A stretch of DNA of 64,000 nt from an uncultured Granulosicoccaceae bacterium (lineage in GTDB: Bacteria; Pseudomonadota; Gammaproteobacteria; Granulosicoccales; Granulosicoccaceae). The notes under the pieces were generated by a model. It saw only the letters and a list, made by a program, of their open reading frames with translations. It was not told where the DNA came from and did not search any database. Position 1 is the stretch's first letter, and each line of letters opens with the position of its first letter. Below, one piece after another: positions 39,564 to 48,236 of the stretch. Made by a program: the position numbers and the translations under genes. The stretch spans positions 1 to 64,000 of the forward strand of contig CALHOU010000029.1 of NCBI GenBank assembly GCA_938035945.1, given 5' to 3'.

Positions 39564-39582
39564 CTGGTATTTGGTATACCAG
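39564..39582. promoter_or_regulatory. Candidate GntR operator upstream of sucC-like gene
   Basis: CTGGTAT-TTGGT-ATACCAG, a seven-base inverted repeat with a five-base spacer, sits 37 bases upstream of the SucC-like start. The core TGGTATACCA (39572-39581) is itself a perfect palindrome. The arm sequence and spacing equal those of the site in front of tctC. Confidence 0.65.
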
Positions 39583-39700
39583 ATTATCACTAAGGGATTT
39601 ATTTGCAAGCGATATTTTGCGCCATGAAAATGGCTATGAGAGCGTGATTATTCTAAGGATTTGCGCGTAACTGCTGTTAGGCGACTTGTGCGGAAAAGCA

Positions 39701-39725
39701 CTGGTGGTGCATGGCGCACCACCAG
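39701..39725 (-). terminator. Terminator after the PanE-like gene
   Basis: CTGGTGGTGC and its perfect reverse complement with a five-base loop, ten bases after the stop of the minus-strand reductase gene and followed on that strand by TGCTTTT. This looks like a Rho-independent terminator separating the reductase from the SucC-like gene. Confidence 0.75.
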
Positions 39726-39734
39726 CAAAAAGTA

Positions 39735-40814
39735 TTATCCGGCCTTTTTAGACGTCCGATTGGACTCCAAATGCTTGTCAACATACGCCACTGTTTGCTC
39801 CAGTGAATCCAAGCTCATGTTGAACTGTTGGCCAATCGACTGAACCAGACTATCCACCCGCTCGATATTGTTCGCACCTGAAAAAACGGCCCGAGCGCCT
39901 GACGAAGGCTTACTTAGTCCTTTCGCGGCGTTCGCGTATTTATCGAAAGGCACCATGTCAGTTTCATTTGCGCCCATTTTCACACACAGATCAACTACCC
40001 ACTGATAAACGCGCTTTGACTCATCTAAATCAGCATGCACAGCATCTTTGATCGACACCATTTCGTCATGTTTAATACAACGGTAGTTTCCGGTTACCAA
40101 CATGCTCCACTTAGCCAACGGCACGTACAACGAATCGAATACTTTTAACTTCACTGGCAACGGCGTACTTGAACCATCCGGTAATTCAAAATCGATGGCT
40201 GCCATATCATCCTGCATCTGTTCGAGCATCTTTGTGTGAGCATCTGATTGAAAACGCGCAACTTTAAAGTTTGTTGGCAAACTCACTTCTAAAACATTCT
40301 TAGCTTCCTCAGGCGGACGAAAAGCTTGAGGGTCCGGGCTGGCTAGCGTGACCAGTCCGGGTTCAAAGTTTGCCCAAACAGAAGGATCAGTATAACTGGG
40401 CAATAGAGATTCGATATCGATGTTAGGAAGCCGCTGTAAGTAAGGTAAAGGCGGCATATTCATGATTGCCATTGCTGGTACTTTTGCTAAGCCAACTTTG
40501 TTCAATAATTCGCGAACACCTGGCACACCGTATTGCGGTTCCTGCATACCTAACACGACAAGGTCATAATCTTTTGGATTTACCTTTTCAGGCGTGCTAG
40601 CACGTAACGGTGCATTTAATTTCTTGGATTCCACATGCACTAATTCGTCACGTCCACGTACGGGAATCTTTACATGCGTACCTTCAGCGTTAATCAGATC
40701 CGCCGTGTTTTTAGTGCAAACCAACGTTACTGCATGGCCGGCTAATAGAAGCTTGGTTCCAAGCAACGAACCATAGGATGCCCCCATGATTAAAACGTTA
40801 TAAGAAATTGTCAC
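39735..40814 (-). CDS. PanE/ApbA-like ketopantoate reductase family protein
   Basis: NADPH-dependent 2-ketoacid reductase family member, 359 residues (ketopantoate reductases are about 300). The N-terminal Rossmann fold opens with VLIMGASYGSLLGTKLLLAGHAVTLV, where the glycine pattern GxSxxG replaces the usual GxGxxG. The C-terminal helical domain contains KWSMLVTGNYRC, the equivalent of the KLxxN region of the family. Start is GTG at 40814 with AGGAG seven bases upstream (40822-40826). It is the first gene of the minus-strand block and is separated from the SucC-like gene by a terminator. Its substrate is unknown; reduction of a small 2-oxo acid such as glyoxylate would fit the neighbourhood but is inference. 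Confidence 0.75.
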   Translation of the reverse strand: MTISYNVLIMGASYGSLLGTKLLLAGHAVTLVCTKNTADLINAEGTHVKIPVRGRDELVHVESKKLNAPLRASTPEKVNPKDYDLVVLGMQEPQYGVPGVRELLNKVGLAKVPAMAIMNMPPLPYLQRLPNIDIESLLPSYTDPSVWANFEPGLVTLASPDPQAFRPPEEAKNVLEVSLPTNFKVARFQSDAHTKMLEQMQDDMAAIDFELPDGSSTPLPVKLKVFDSLYVPLAKWSMLVTGNYRCIKHDEMVSIKDAVHADLDESKRVYQWVVDLCVKMGANETDMVPFDKYANAAKGLSKPSSGARAVFSGANNIERVDSLVQSIGQQFNMSLDSLEQTVAYVDKHLESNRTSKKAG

Positions 40815-41198
40815 AGAACTACTCCTAAATCAAAAACGGGTAAATGCCTAAGTAGCCGCGCATTCTCGAGGAAAGGCCCTTACAAGGCAATACGGTTAGC
40901 GAGAACTAAAACGGGTTTTGACACTTCAATAAGACGATTTGAGCACAAACCAAGCCACGAATTGAAGTAATGAAAAGGATAGGCTGAGGCTATCCAATGC
41001 TTTGGTAACAGAGCTACACAAGCTTATGCGCGCATGATGCGCACAAATGCAGTTTTTTCAGGCCTTAGTCGCGCTACAAAGGCAATGGACTGCGGTGTTG
41101 CGAAAGCCGTAACAATTGATACACAACTGCAGCAGGGTAATAAAAAAGAAATGAGGTAGTTTAGCTACGAACGCCTACACCGACAACGTTAAAAAGCG
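40815..41198. other. Intergenic region upstream of the reductase gene
   Basis: 384 bases with no supported gene. It contains the ribosome site of the reductase gene, a small hairpin TGCGC-N7-GCGCA (41027-41043) and presumably the promoter of the block. No TGGTAT/ATACCA dyad was found here. Confidence 0.6.
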
Positions 41199-41639
41199 TC
41201 ACTTCAAGGTAACGTAAGACAAAACATCCACTACCTGTTGCGGTGTTTGTGCCCACGCCAACGCACCTGCGTCTACTTCTTTTAGTGGGTGAATAATGGA
41301 TTCATCGTGTAACGTGATGTACGGCTTTGATAACGCCGAGCAATAACCCGCATCAAAGGCGGCGTTCCATTGCTTGTACTTATCACCGAAGCGGATGATG
41401 GCCACATCGCATTTCTCTAGTTGCACCCGTGTACGAATGGCGTTGACTTTTGATGATTTGTGATCGCGCCAAAAACCACTCGTTTCTTCACCTAATACAT
41501 CACCGGCAGCATCACTGGCTTCGTGATCGGTGACTGCAGAGGTGAATTCGACCGGCAAGTTTTTAGTATTTGCACCGTCGATAATTTGCTCGCGCCAATC
41601 GGTGTGGATTTCGCCTGATAAGTAAACCAGATATTTCAT
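41199..41639 (-). CDS. ytoQ: YtoQ family protein
   Basis: A 146-residue protein matching the YtoQ family (nucleoside deoxyribosyltransferase-like fold). Conserved stretches are YLVYLSGEIHTDWREQI at the N-terminus, FTSAVTDHEASDAAGDVLG, FWRDHKSSKVNAIRTR, and RFGDKYKQWNAAFDAGYCSAL plus PYITLHDESIIHPLKEVD. The function in bacteria is not established. It follows the universal stress protein gene by nine bases on the same strand. Confidence 0.9.
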   Translation of the reverse strand: MKYLVYLSGEIHTDWREQIIDGANTKNLPVEFTSAVTDHEASDAAGDVLGEETSGFWRDHKSSKVNAIRTRVQLEKCDVAIIRFGDKYKQWNAAFDAGYCSALSKPYITLHDESIIHPLKEVDAGALAWAQTPQQVVDVLSYVTLK

Positions 41640-41648
41640 ACCAATGAT

Positions 41649-42509
41649 TTATCGAAACAATAAAACCGGTATTTTACAGGAACGGATCATTTCTGTGGTG
41701 GTAGAGCCGATAATCAAATTGCGGATTCGGGAGTGCCCATAAGCCCCCATCAGCAACAAATCGTACTCGCCCTGCTCTACTTTTGCCGCGATGGCGGATT
41801 CAGGCTCGCCTTTGAGCACTTCAGAAGACACCTTATAGCCAGCGTTCTGCATGGCTTTGCTGGCTCGCTCTAAACCGGCTGCGTTGCTCGTGCCGGCGCC
41901 ACTGACGGTTATAAGGTGACATTCAACATCGGTAAAACAATCGAGCTTCGCTGCATACTCCACTGCTTTCCATGCGCTATTACCGCCATCGAACGCGATA
42001 AGAAAACGCTTGATGGGGCGAAACGAACGTGAGGCCACAAGCACCGGTTTCTGGCTTGAACGTACGACACGCTCCAAATTTGAACCTAAGTGCATTTGAT
42101 CAAAGTCAGCACCAATACCGCGTTTTCCAATAACGATTAAATCGATATCGTTTTCAAAGTCAGCAATGGTTTCGACAATTTCTGCATGACGTAATTTTAT
42201 ATCAACATCGTTTTTCTCCATGCCACCATCGACAAGGTAATCGCGAGCGTCTTCTAAAATAGCGCGTCCACGTCGATTAGCCAGCTTGGCTTTTTGCGCA
42301 TCGATTTCAGCGAGCTCTTCAAGCAATGCAGTTCTTGCACCTAAGCCAATACTGCCACTCAGGTTGGATGCATCATCAGAAATTTCTCGGCGACCTAAAA
42401 CATGCACAACGGTGATGGATGCGTTTAATCTTTTGGCGAAATATGCAGACAAATCACACACACTGTGTGAGTACATAGAGCCATCAATAAGTGAGACCAG
42501 TTTTGGCAT
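41649..42509 (-). CDS. Tandem universal stress protein (UspA family)
   Basis: Cytoplasmic stress protein with two Usp domains in 286 residues. The first domain (1-150) opens with VSLIDGSMYSHSVCDLSAYFA and ends with VIGKRGIGADFDQMHLGSNLERVVR. The second (about 155-286) has RFLIAFDGGNSAWKAVEYAA and ends with the ATP-binding pattern LMGAYGHSRIRNLIIGSTTTEMIRS. Such tandem Usp proteins are often encoded with SulP-type transporters; here the SulP gene stops 11 bases upstream, suggesting one operon of SulP, Usp and YtoQ. Confidence 0.93.
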   Translation of the reverse strand: MPKLVSLIDGSMYSHSVCDLSAYFAKRLNASITVVHVLGRREISDDASNLSGSIGLGARTALLEELAEIDAQKAKLANRRGRAILEDARDYLVDGGMEKNDVDIKLRHAEIVETIADFENDIDLIVIGKRGIGADFDQMHLGSNLERVVRSSQKPVLVASRSFRPIKRFLIAFDGGNSAWKAVEYAAKLDCFTDVECHLITVSGAGTSNAAGLERASKAMQNAGYKVSSEVLKGEPESAIAAKVEQGEYDLLLMGAYGHSRIRNLIIGSTTTEMIRSCKIPVLLFR

Positions 42510-42519
42510 TCGCGTGTTC

Positions 42520-44010
42520 CTAGTGACCTAACATGCGCTCCAGCGCACCGGGTTCATCGTGAATGGCTAGCTTATCAACTATTGTTTCGCTTGCCTCGTT
42601 TAATCCTTTGATTTCGACTTCTGCGCCTTCACGACGGAATTTCAATACCACCATGTCGAGTGCTGCCACACTCGAAATATCCCAAATATGCGCTTGTTGC
42701 ACGTCGATGATAACTTTTTCCACGGCTTCTTTAAAATCGAAAGAGTCGTTGAAGTCATCAACCGATGCGAAAAATATTTGACCCTCAAATTGATAGGTGC
42801 GTGTTGTTCCATCATCTGACAGTTCGGTTCTAACACGAAACAGTTGAGCGATTTTCCAGGCAAAGAAAATACCTGACAGTAAGACGCCGACCAACACACC
42901 AATGGCTAGGTTGTGTGTGCCAACAACGACGATAACGGTTGCCAACATAACCGCCGATGAACTTCGCGGATGGTCGCGTAGGTTTTTGATTGACGACCAA
43001 CTAAACGTACCGATCGATACCATAATCATGATGGCAACCAATGCGGCCATGGGAATTTGTTTAACCCAATCGCCAAGAAACACGATCATCAGCAATAAAA
43101 ACAGTCCAGCACAAAAAGTCGAAAGACGTCCACGCCCGCCGGATTTAACATTAATAATGGATTGACCAATCATCGCGCAGCCGGCCATACCACCAATAAA
43201 TCCAGTGGCTGTATTAGCAATACCCTGACCGATACATTCGCGGTTTTTATCGCTGCGTGTATCGGTTAATTCATCCACGATCGATGCGGTCATCAATGAT
43301 TCAAGTAACCCAACGGCTGCAACGGCGGCTGAGTATGGCAGGATAATCTTGAATGTCTCCCAATTTAAAGGGATATCAGGAATCAGAAAAATCGGCAGTG
43401 TTGACGGTAGCTCACCCATATCCCCAACAGTACGAATGTCCATCCCCATTATTAAAGAGATGGAGGTTAATACGATGATGCACACCAAGGGCGATGGGAC
43501 AACTTTGGTCAAGTACGGAAACAAATAGATGATGGCAAGACCGGCAGCCACCATGACGTAGGTAAGCTGCGGTACATTGATTAGCTCAGGCAGTTGTGCC
43601 ATAAATATTAGAATGGCCAAGGCATTGACAAATCCTGTCATAACCGAGCGCGACACAAATCGCATCACAAACCCAAGCTTGAAAACACCGGCAACGATTT
43701 GGATAAGACCGGCCAGCACGGTGGCGGCCAGTAAGTACTGCAATCCGTGATCTTTTACCAGCGTAACCATCAGCACAGCGGTGGCAGCGGTAGCCGCGGA
43801 GATCATACCCGGTCGACCACCAGTGATTGCGACGATGACAGCAATCGAGAAAGACGCATATAGGCCAACTTTCGGGTCAACGCCTGCGATGATGGAAAAG
43901 GCAATTGCTTCAGGGATTAGCGCCAGGGCCACCACCAGCCCGGCGAGCAGATCAGCTTTATAGTTACCGAACCACTCCTCTTGCAACTGCGGCAATAGAT
44001 CTGTCTTCAA
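42520..44010 (-). CDS. SulP family inorganic anion transporter with STAS domain
   Basis: Membrane transporter of the SLC26/SulP family, 496 residues. It has about 12-14 spans, with the family signature [28 protein letters not shown] near residue 28-55, and a C-terminal STAS domain (about 390-496; [23 protein letters not shown]). The start is TTG at 44010 with GGGAG upstream. SulP proteins of this bacterial type carry sulfate, bicarbonate or dicarboxylates. The residue signature does not settle the substrate. It leads the operon with the Usp and YtoQ genes. Confidence 0.92.
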   Translation of the reverse strand: MKTDLLPQLQEEWFGNYKADLLAGLVVALALIPEAIAFSIIAGVDPKVGLYASFSIAVIVAITGGRPGMISAATAATAVLMVTLVKDHGLQYLLAATVLAGLIQIVAGVFKLGFVMRFVSRSVMTGFVNALAILIFMAQLPELINVPQLTYVMVAAGLAIIYLFPYLTKVVPSPLVCIIVLTSISLIMGMDIRTVGDMGELPSTLPIFLIPDIPLNWETFKIILPYSAAVAAVGLLESLMTASIVDELTDTRSDKNRECIGQGIANTATGFIGGMAGCAMIGQSIINVKSGGRGRLSTFCAGLFLLLMIVFLGDWVKQIPMAALVAIMIMVSIGTFSWSSIKNLRDHPRSSSAVMLATVIVVVGTHNLAIGVLVGVLLSGIFFAWKIAQLFRVRTELSDDGTTRTYQFEGQIFFASVDDFNDSFDFKEAVEKVIIDVQQAHIWDISSVAALDMVVLKFRREGAEVEIKGLNEASETIVDKLAIHDEPGALERMLGH

Positions 44011-44139
44011 TTGAGCTCTCCCACTGGACCGTGGTCAAGTGATTAGTAAAGTTAGGAACTGCCACGCCGATCGGCGCCACCTATAGCTTAGCTGCTGTGG
44101 CGATTCCTGTTGGCACCATCACTTGTGAACGACGTGAGT

Positions 44140-45495
44140 TTACTCCTCTGCCGCTGTCGCGACCTGCGTCGCTGAATTGGCTCGCATCATCGGGCCAAAC
44201 TCAATATAGTGCAGCGCCTCCAGTATGATGCCGTTAGTGTTTGCTGTGATCGCTTTATTGGGTTCGCCGCTGGCTTCATAGATACCTGAATACCAGCCAC
44301 GCTCTGCGTCGTAGTTTTCGCCAATGTGGGCAATTAGTTGTTGGGTGTATTCACCTTCATACAATGCGTGAAATCCAATTGCCGCTTTTGTACTCACTGT
44401 ACGAAACTCTGACGCATCTTCTCCGGATTCGGTTACGGCGTTCCATTTTTTGCCATCGGCAAAAACCGTGTTGTACACAAAGTACGGAGATTGATCGATG
44501 TTGTCTTCGCTCACGGCCGTCAGCACACCGGTTTTTTCAAACCGTGCCTGTTGCACATCAAACACACGTTTAGACAACTCTTTGGAGTAACGGTCCCAAC
44601 CGTACTCAATACCATCAAGAATATACGGCTCGGACACCACATAGTTCAATGCACCAAACTCGGATGGCCTCCGTGTATCGGCAGCTACATCAATGCCATA
44701 TATGTTGATCAGTTCGCTGTTGGTTTCGTAGTCCATCGCCTTGCCAACATCCCGACTGATCAAGGAAAAAGATTTCGCTGCGTACTCTTCATAGCCAAGG
44801 CGACCTTCTTGCAGCAATAAGGTTTTGCCAGCATCACTGATTGCTGTTCCAATCATTTCAGCATTATCGATAGCTGCATCGATTTTCCAGTGCGCCAGCA
44901 CGTCCCCGACTTCGCCTGTGTGCTTGGGGTATTGCCAAACCAGAATGTTTAGCGGCACCATAATTCGCCCAACATCAATAGCAGACCAACCTATACCTCG
45001 GTCTGTCTGATCATTGTTGTAGGTAACCATGGACATCGATTTCGTGTTGTACGATTTGTTCGGCAACAAATCTTCGAACAAAGGCATCGTCGCCAAGGTA
45101 GTTAGCAATGCTGATACTCGTTTATCAAACTCTGCTTCATCAACAATTCTTAGACGCTGCGCAGCGATCAATCCCAGCAAATAGGACGAGGTATCCCACA
45201 TCGTAGACGCCGGGTATTTATCGGCCGAATTCACCATGCCTGTTTCAGGCACATAGTTGTTCTCAAAATAACGCCACGCCGTTTTGGCCCATTCACGCTC
45301 TTGACTGGTTAAGCTTCTGTGATCGCGGGTAACGTCCATATCATCTTCAATATCGATTATCGTGGCATCAGTCAGTGTTGCCGGTGCAGGATTCCACTTC
45401 TCGAGCGAATACACAAGCCAAAATGCCAGCGTTAGGCCGATAAGAAAAACCAGCGCACTACGTGCTTTGATTAGATTTTGTTTGAACGTACTCAA
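44140..45495 (-). CDS. DUF3131 domain protein, membrane-anchored (paralogue 1)
   Basis: A 451-residue protein with an N-terminal membrane anchor (SALVFLIGLTLAFWLVYSL) and a DUF3131 domain, an alpha/alpha-barrel fold related to glucoamylase-like enzymes. Characteristic stretches are YFENNYVPETGMVN, TMWDTSSYLLGLIAA, LPNKSYNTKSMSMVTYNN, QEGRLGYEEYAAKSF and AVSEDNIDQSPYFVYNTVFADG. It shares these with the protein at 52477-54048, so the two are paralogues. It overlaps the upstream glycosyltransferase gene by four bases (ATGA) and is therefore probably translated with it. A glycan hydrolase or lyase role in processing the product of that transferase is plausible but unproven. Confidence 0.82.
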   Translation of the reverse strand: MSTFKQNLIKARSALVFLIGLTLAFWLVYSLEKWNPAPATLTDATIIDIEDDMDVTRDHRSLTSQEREWAKTAWRYFENNYVPETGMVNSADKYPASTMWDTSSYLLGLIAAQRLRIVDEAEFDKRVSALLTTLATMPLFEDLLPNKSYNTKSMSMVTYNNDQTDRGIGWSAIDVGRIMVPLNILVWQYPKHTGEVGDVLAHWKIDAAIDNAEMIGTAISDAGKTLLLQEGRLGYEEYAAKSFSLISRDVGKAMDYETNSELINIYGIDVAADTRRPSEFGALNYVVSEPYILDGIEYGWDRYSKELSKRVFDVQQARFEKTGVLTAVSEDNIDQSPYFVYNTVFADGKKWNAVTESGEDASEFRTVSTKAAIGFHALYEGEYTQQLIAHIGENYDAERGWYSGIYEASGEPNKAITANTNGIILEALHYIEFGPMMRANSATQVATAAEE

Positions 45496-47363
45496 GCGGC
45501 CTCCGCAAACTTCAAATCATGGGCATCATTGTCGTCATGGTTGCCGCTGACTTCACTGACTGCATCGGGTCGCCAAAACGCAGCCATTACAATGCCCGAC
45601 AGGGCCAAAATATTATTCAACCCCCAAAACGAATTTATGATCAATGCGGATAAGTCGAATTTAGGGTGTCCGAGCATGAATTGAACCCATGCGTAAACTA
45701 TACCCAGTGCCGTTAAAAACATTATCGTTGCTTGAGGCCAAACCAGTTTTACAAAGTAGCCGTCTTGCCGCTCTTTGGATGTAACCGGAAAACTGATCTT
45801 CTTACCGCGCAGCACGGTCCAAATAGCTTTGAGGTTCACCGGGAAGAACGACAAATAACTAAACTTGGCCTTCCTGCCAGACAAACCCCACATCGCAAGC
45901 ATGGTTCCAAGCTCTGTCATAAACAGAAAAGGAAATATGTGCTTATAGAAATCGAATGAATAGGCACTTACCGGTGCAATTGCAAAAAACAAAAAAACCA
46001 ATGGCGCGGTTAAAAAAACCATATTCCACAAACCACCAAAATACGACCAAACTGTCGATGCATACATCATGCGCTGCGGAAAAGACAAGCCTTCTCGAAA
46101 CAGGAAATCATCGTTTAAAGCAATGTCTAAAGTACCACCAGCATACTTAAACCGTTGTACGGTCCATGTTTCTAGATCTTGCGGCGAGAGCATTTTTGAT
46201 TCAACCGCTGGGTGCAATACCGATTTCCATTTGCGCACCTTGTCTGAATGCAATTCAATAGATGTATAGATATCTTCAGACACGTGAAACTTGTAAGGTG
46301 TAAATTCCTTTTCATGCGCGATTTTTTGCGTTATCAATTGCCGCACATTACTGCCTGCTTCAAATTCACCGGTGAGCTTTTGCAGTTCTTGCGATTGCGC
46401 ATGTGCCAGCTTATCTACTTCCGAGCTAAACTGGCGAAGAGCCGCCTGCATCACCGCTTCGCGTCTGTGCAGAGAGCCCGCACCACAACAAAATGAAGCA
46501 TTCGCCCAATTTCGTCGACGTAAGATAACGTCGTAGAATAGTTTCGGATCATTGACAAAGGGGTCTTCACCGACTTGTACCTTACCGAAAATACATTCGA
46601 CCATGCGACCAACTCGAGCACCGTTTGAACCGAATTTCTGTTCCAAGGAATCCGGTAATCTCTTGCCTTCAGGTAGATCAAAAAACCATTGCGGGGTCTG
46701 CACCCAAGCTACATCCGGGTCGCGAAAATACCCCAGGGTGTTTTCCAGAATGCTTGGAAAGGGTCGTGTGTCAGCATCACAGATAAGAATAAAGTCACCG
46801 CTGGTTTGCTCCATGGCATTGCGCATGTTGCCGGCTTTGAAACCAGTGTTGTTATCGCGCGTTATATAGTTACAGCCCATCTCCTCAGCCAGCTCTCGCA
46901 TGACTGCGCGATTTCCGTCGTCGAGCACATGGATTTTTATGTTGATACTGTGCGGATAATGGATTTTCAACGCATCTTGCAAGCTCAGGCGAACCAACTC
47001 CACTTCTTCATCGTAGGTTGGAAAAAACACATCAACAGACACCGGGCTCGGGCTCCTGTTTTCGCCCGAGTCACACTCTGTTATGCACGAAGGGGCGTTT
47101 TTTTGTTCAAAATCATCAACGCGCCAAATCGTGAACACGAATAAAACTAAACCGATATATGCACCGGTCTCGGCAAGTAACAGGGGGATGGCAATCCACA
47201 GCGCATCGAAGTTAATGGAGGACGTCCAGCGCCACTGAATATACCAAGCGCCGGTAACAATCGCGACGATCAAACAGATTTGCGCAAGTGTTTGCGCAAT
47301 AGGCGCTTTTTTTAGTGGCGGCGGCGGCTTGCGGTGCTCGAACTGTTCAAAATAAAATGACAC
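45492..47363 (-). CDS. Membrane glycosyltransferase family 2, BcsA-like, without PilZ
   Basis: Processive-type glycosyltransferase in the inner membrane, 623 residues. Two N-terminal spans are followed by a cytoplasmic GT2 domain with DDGN (FHVLDDGNR-type region near residue 145), the catalytic DxD at Asp196-Ala-Asp198 (CDADTRPF), the TED-like region and a QRFKYAGG segment at Gln403. About five C-terminal spans follow. In cellulose synthases the last motif is QxxRW; here it is QRFKY. No PilZ domain is present at the C-terminus, so direct c-di-GMP control as in BcsA is not expected. It follows the anti-sigma kinase gene and is fused by overlap to a DUF3131 gene, defining the core of an exopolysaccharide locus. 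Confidence 0.9.
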   Translation of the reverse strand: MSFYFEQFEHRKPPPPLKKAPIAQTLAQICLIVAIVTGAWYIQWRWTSSINFDALWIAIPLLLAETGAYIGLVLFVFTIWRVDDFEQKNAPSCITECDSGENRSPSPVSVDVFFPTYDEEVELVRLSLQDALKIHYPHSINIKIHVLDDGNRAVMRELAEEMGCNYITRDNNTGFKAGNMRNAMEQTSGDFILICDADTRPFPSILENTLGYFRDPDVAWVQTPQWFFDLPEGKRLPDSLEQKFGSNGARVGRMVECIFGKVQVGEDPFVNDPKLFYDVILRRRNWANASFCCGAGSLHRREAVMQAALRQFSSEVDKLAHAQSQELQKLTGEFEAGSNVRQLITQKIAHEKEFTPYKFHVSEDIYTSIELHSDKVRKWKSVLHPAVESKMLSPQDLETWTVQRFKYAGGTLDIALNDDFLFREGLSFPQRMMYASTVWSYFGGLWNMVFLTAPLVFLFFAIAPVSAYSFDFYKHIFPFLFMTELGTMLAMWGLSGRKAKFSYLSFFPVNLKAIWTVLRGKKISFPVTSKERQDGYFVKLVWPQATIMFLTALGIVYAWVQFMLGHPKFDLSALIINSFWGLNNILALSGIVMAAFWRPDAVSEVSGNHDDNDAHDLKFAEAA

Positions 47364-47378
47364 AATGCTGACACCTGC

Positions 47379-47397
47379 GCTTGATCTAAGATCAAGC
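47379..47397. other. Hairpin over the stop codon of the anti-sigma kinase gene
   Basis: GCTTGATC-TAA-GATCAAGC is a perfect eight-base stem that overlaps the stop codon of the kinase gene (47392-47394), 16 bases before the glycosyltransferase ATG. With no U-run it may be a processing or attenuation signal between the regulatory module and the glycosyltransferase genes. Confidence 0.5.
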
Positions 47398-47844
47398 AGT
47401 CACTGAAGCTAATTTAAAAGATAGCGACAAGGTGTTACAGCTTTGAATGCGCTGGTATGAAACCTCGTCACAGACAGATTTGAGCAGCTGTACGCCCCAA
47501 CCTGATTCGGGTAACCCGTCCATGTCTACGCTTCCATTGGGCATAATGACTTCTTGCGATAGCTGACCCGCGATACTAGTTGGCATTGGAACGCCATAGT
47601 CCTTTATTTTTATGTTCAAGCAATCTGCATCGTACTCGAAAGCAACATCAACAGAATTGCCTGATTCAGATCGGTAAGCGTGTTCGATTGAGTTGTTAAT
47701 CGCTTCAACCACGGCCAGCTCAACGCTGCTTGGCTTTGCGCCTGCTAACTCTAAATGAGAGCACAAGACTCGCACCGCTTCACCGACATGCTGTACTTGG
47801 CGTATGTCGCTGTCTATCGACAGATTAATTTTTCCAGTTTCCAT
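47392..47844 (-). CDS. RsbW-like anti-sigma/ATPase kinase
   Basis: A 150-residue HATPase_c protein of the RsbW/SpoIIAB family, the switch protein kinase of partner-switching systems. The N-box is VELAVVEAINNSIEHAYRS (about residue 42-60), and the G-boxes are DYGVPMP and GLPESGWGVQLLKS. It is encoded just after the STAS protein it would bind and phosphorylate, and after the phosphatase that would reverse this. The target is not obvious: no sigma factor gene is present, so it may act on a distant factor or on the polysaccharide machinery. Confidence 0.88.
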   Translation of the reverse strand: METGKINLSIDSDIRQVQHVGEAVRVLCSHLELAGAKPSSVELAVVEAINNSIEHAYRSESGNSVDVAFEYDADCLNIKIKDYGVPMPTSIAGQLSQEVIMPNGSVDMDGLPESGWGVQLLKSVCDEVSYQRIQSCNTLSLSFKLASVTA

Positions 47845-47879
47845 ATAGGCGTACTCAGTAGTTCAAAGTGGCGTCTGCA

Positions 47880-48218
47880 CTAGGCGCACATCTTTTGAAA
47901 ACCCTCATCAGCATTAGGATAGATATCAAATAATCGATCCATATGGGTGAGCTCGAATATTTCTTTTACGGCCTCATTCATATTACAAATAACAAACTCA
48001 CCTTTTTGTCCGGTTAGTTTGAAACTGGATATAACGGCCCCAAGGCCACTACTATCCATGAACTGAACTCTTTGTAAGTCAAGCATGATGCGCGACGTAC
48101 CATCATCAATTACATTGCTGACCACTTTCTTCAGTTCGGGTGCCACACTCGCATCGAGCCTGCCTGCAGTGACTGCTACAACTGCGATGCCTTCTTTTAT
48201 TTCTACTTCGAAACTCAT
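47880..48218 (-). CDS. STAS domain anti-anti-sigma factor (RsbV-like)
   Basis: Single STAS domain, 112 residues, SpoIIAA/RsbV family. The phosphorylatable serine is in FMDSSGLGAV (Ser56 or Ser57). The N-terminal strand FEVEIKEGIAVVAVTAGRLDAS and terminal FEL-like helix are standard. It would be phosphorylated by the kinase encoded 36 bases downstream and dephosphorylated by the phosphatase encoded 18 bases upstream. Confidence 0.92.
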   Translation of the reverse strand: MSFEVEIKEGIAVVAVTAGRLDASVAPELKKVVSNVIDDGTSRIMLDLQRVQFMDSSGLGAVISSFKLTGQKGEFVICNMNEAVKEIFELTHMDRLFDIYPNADEGFQKMCA

Positions 48219-48236
48219 GTTATCGATTCCTGAGCT

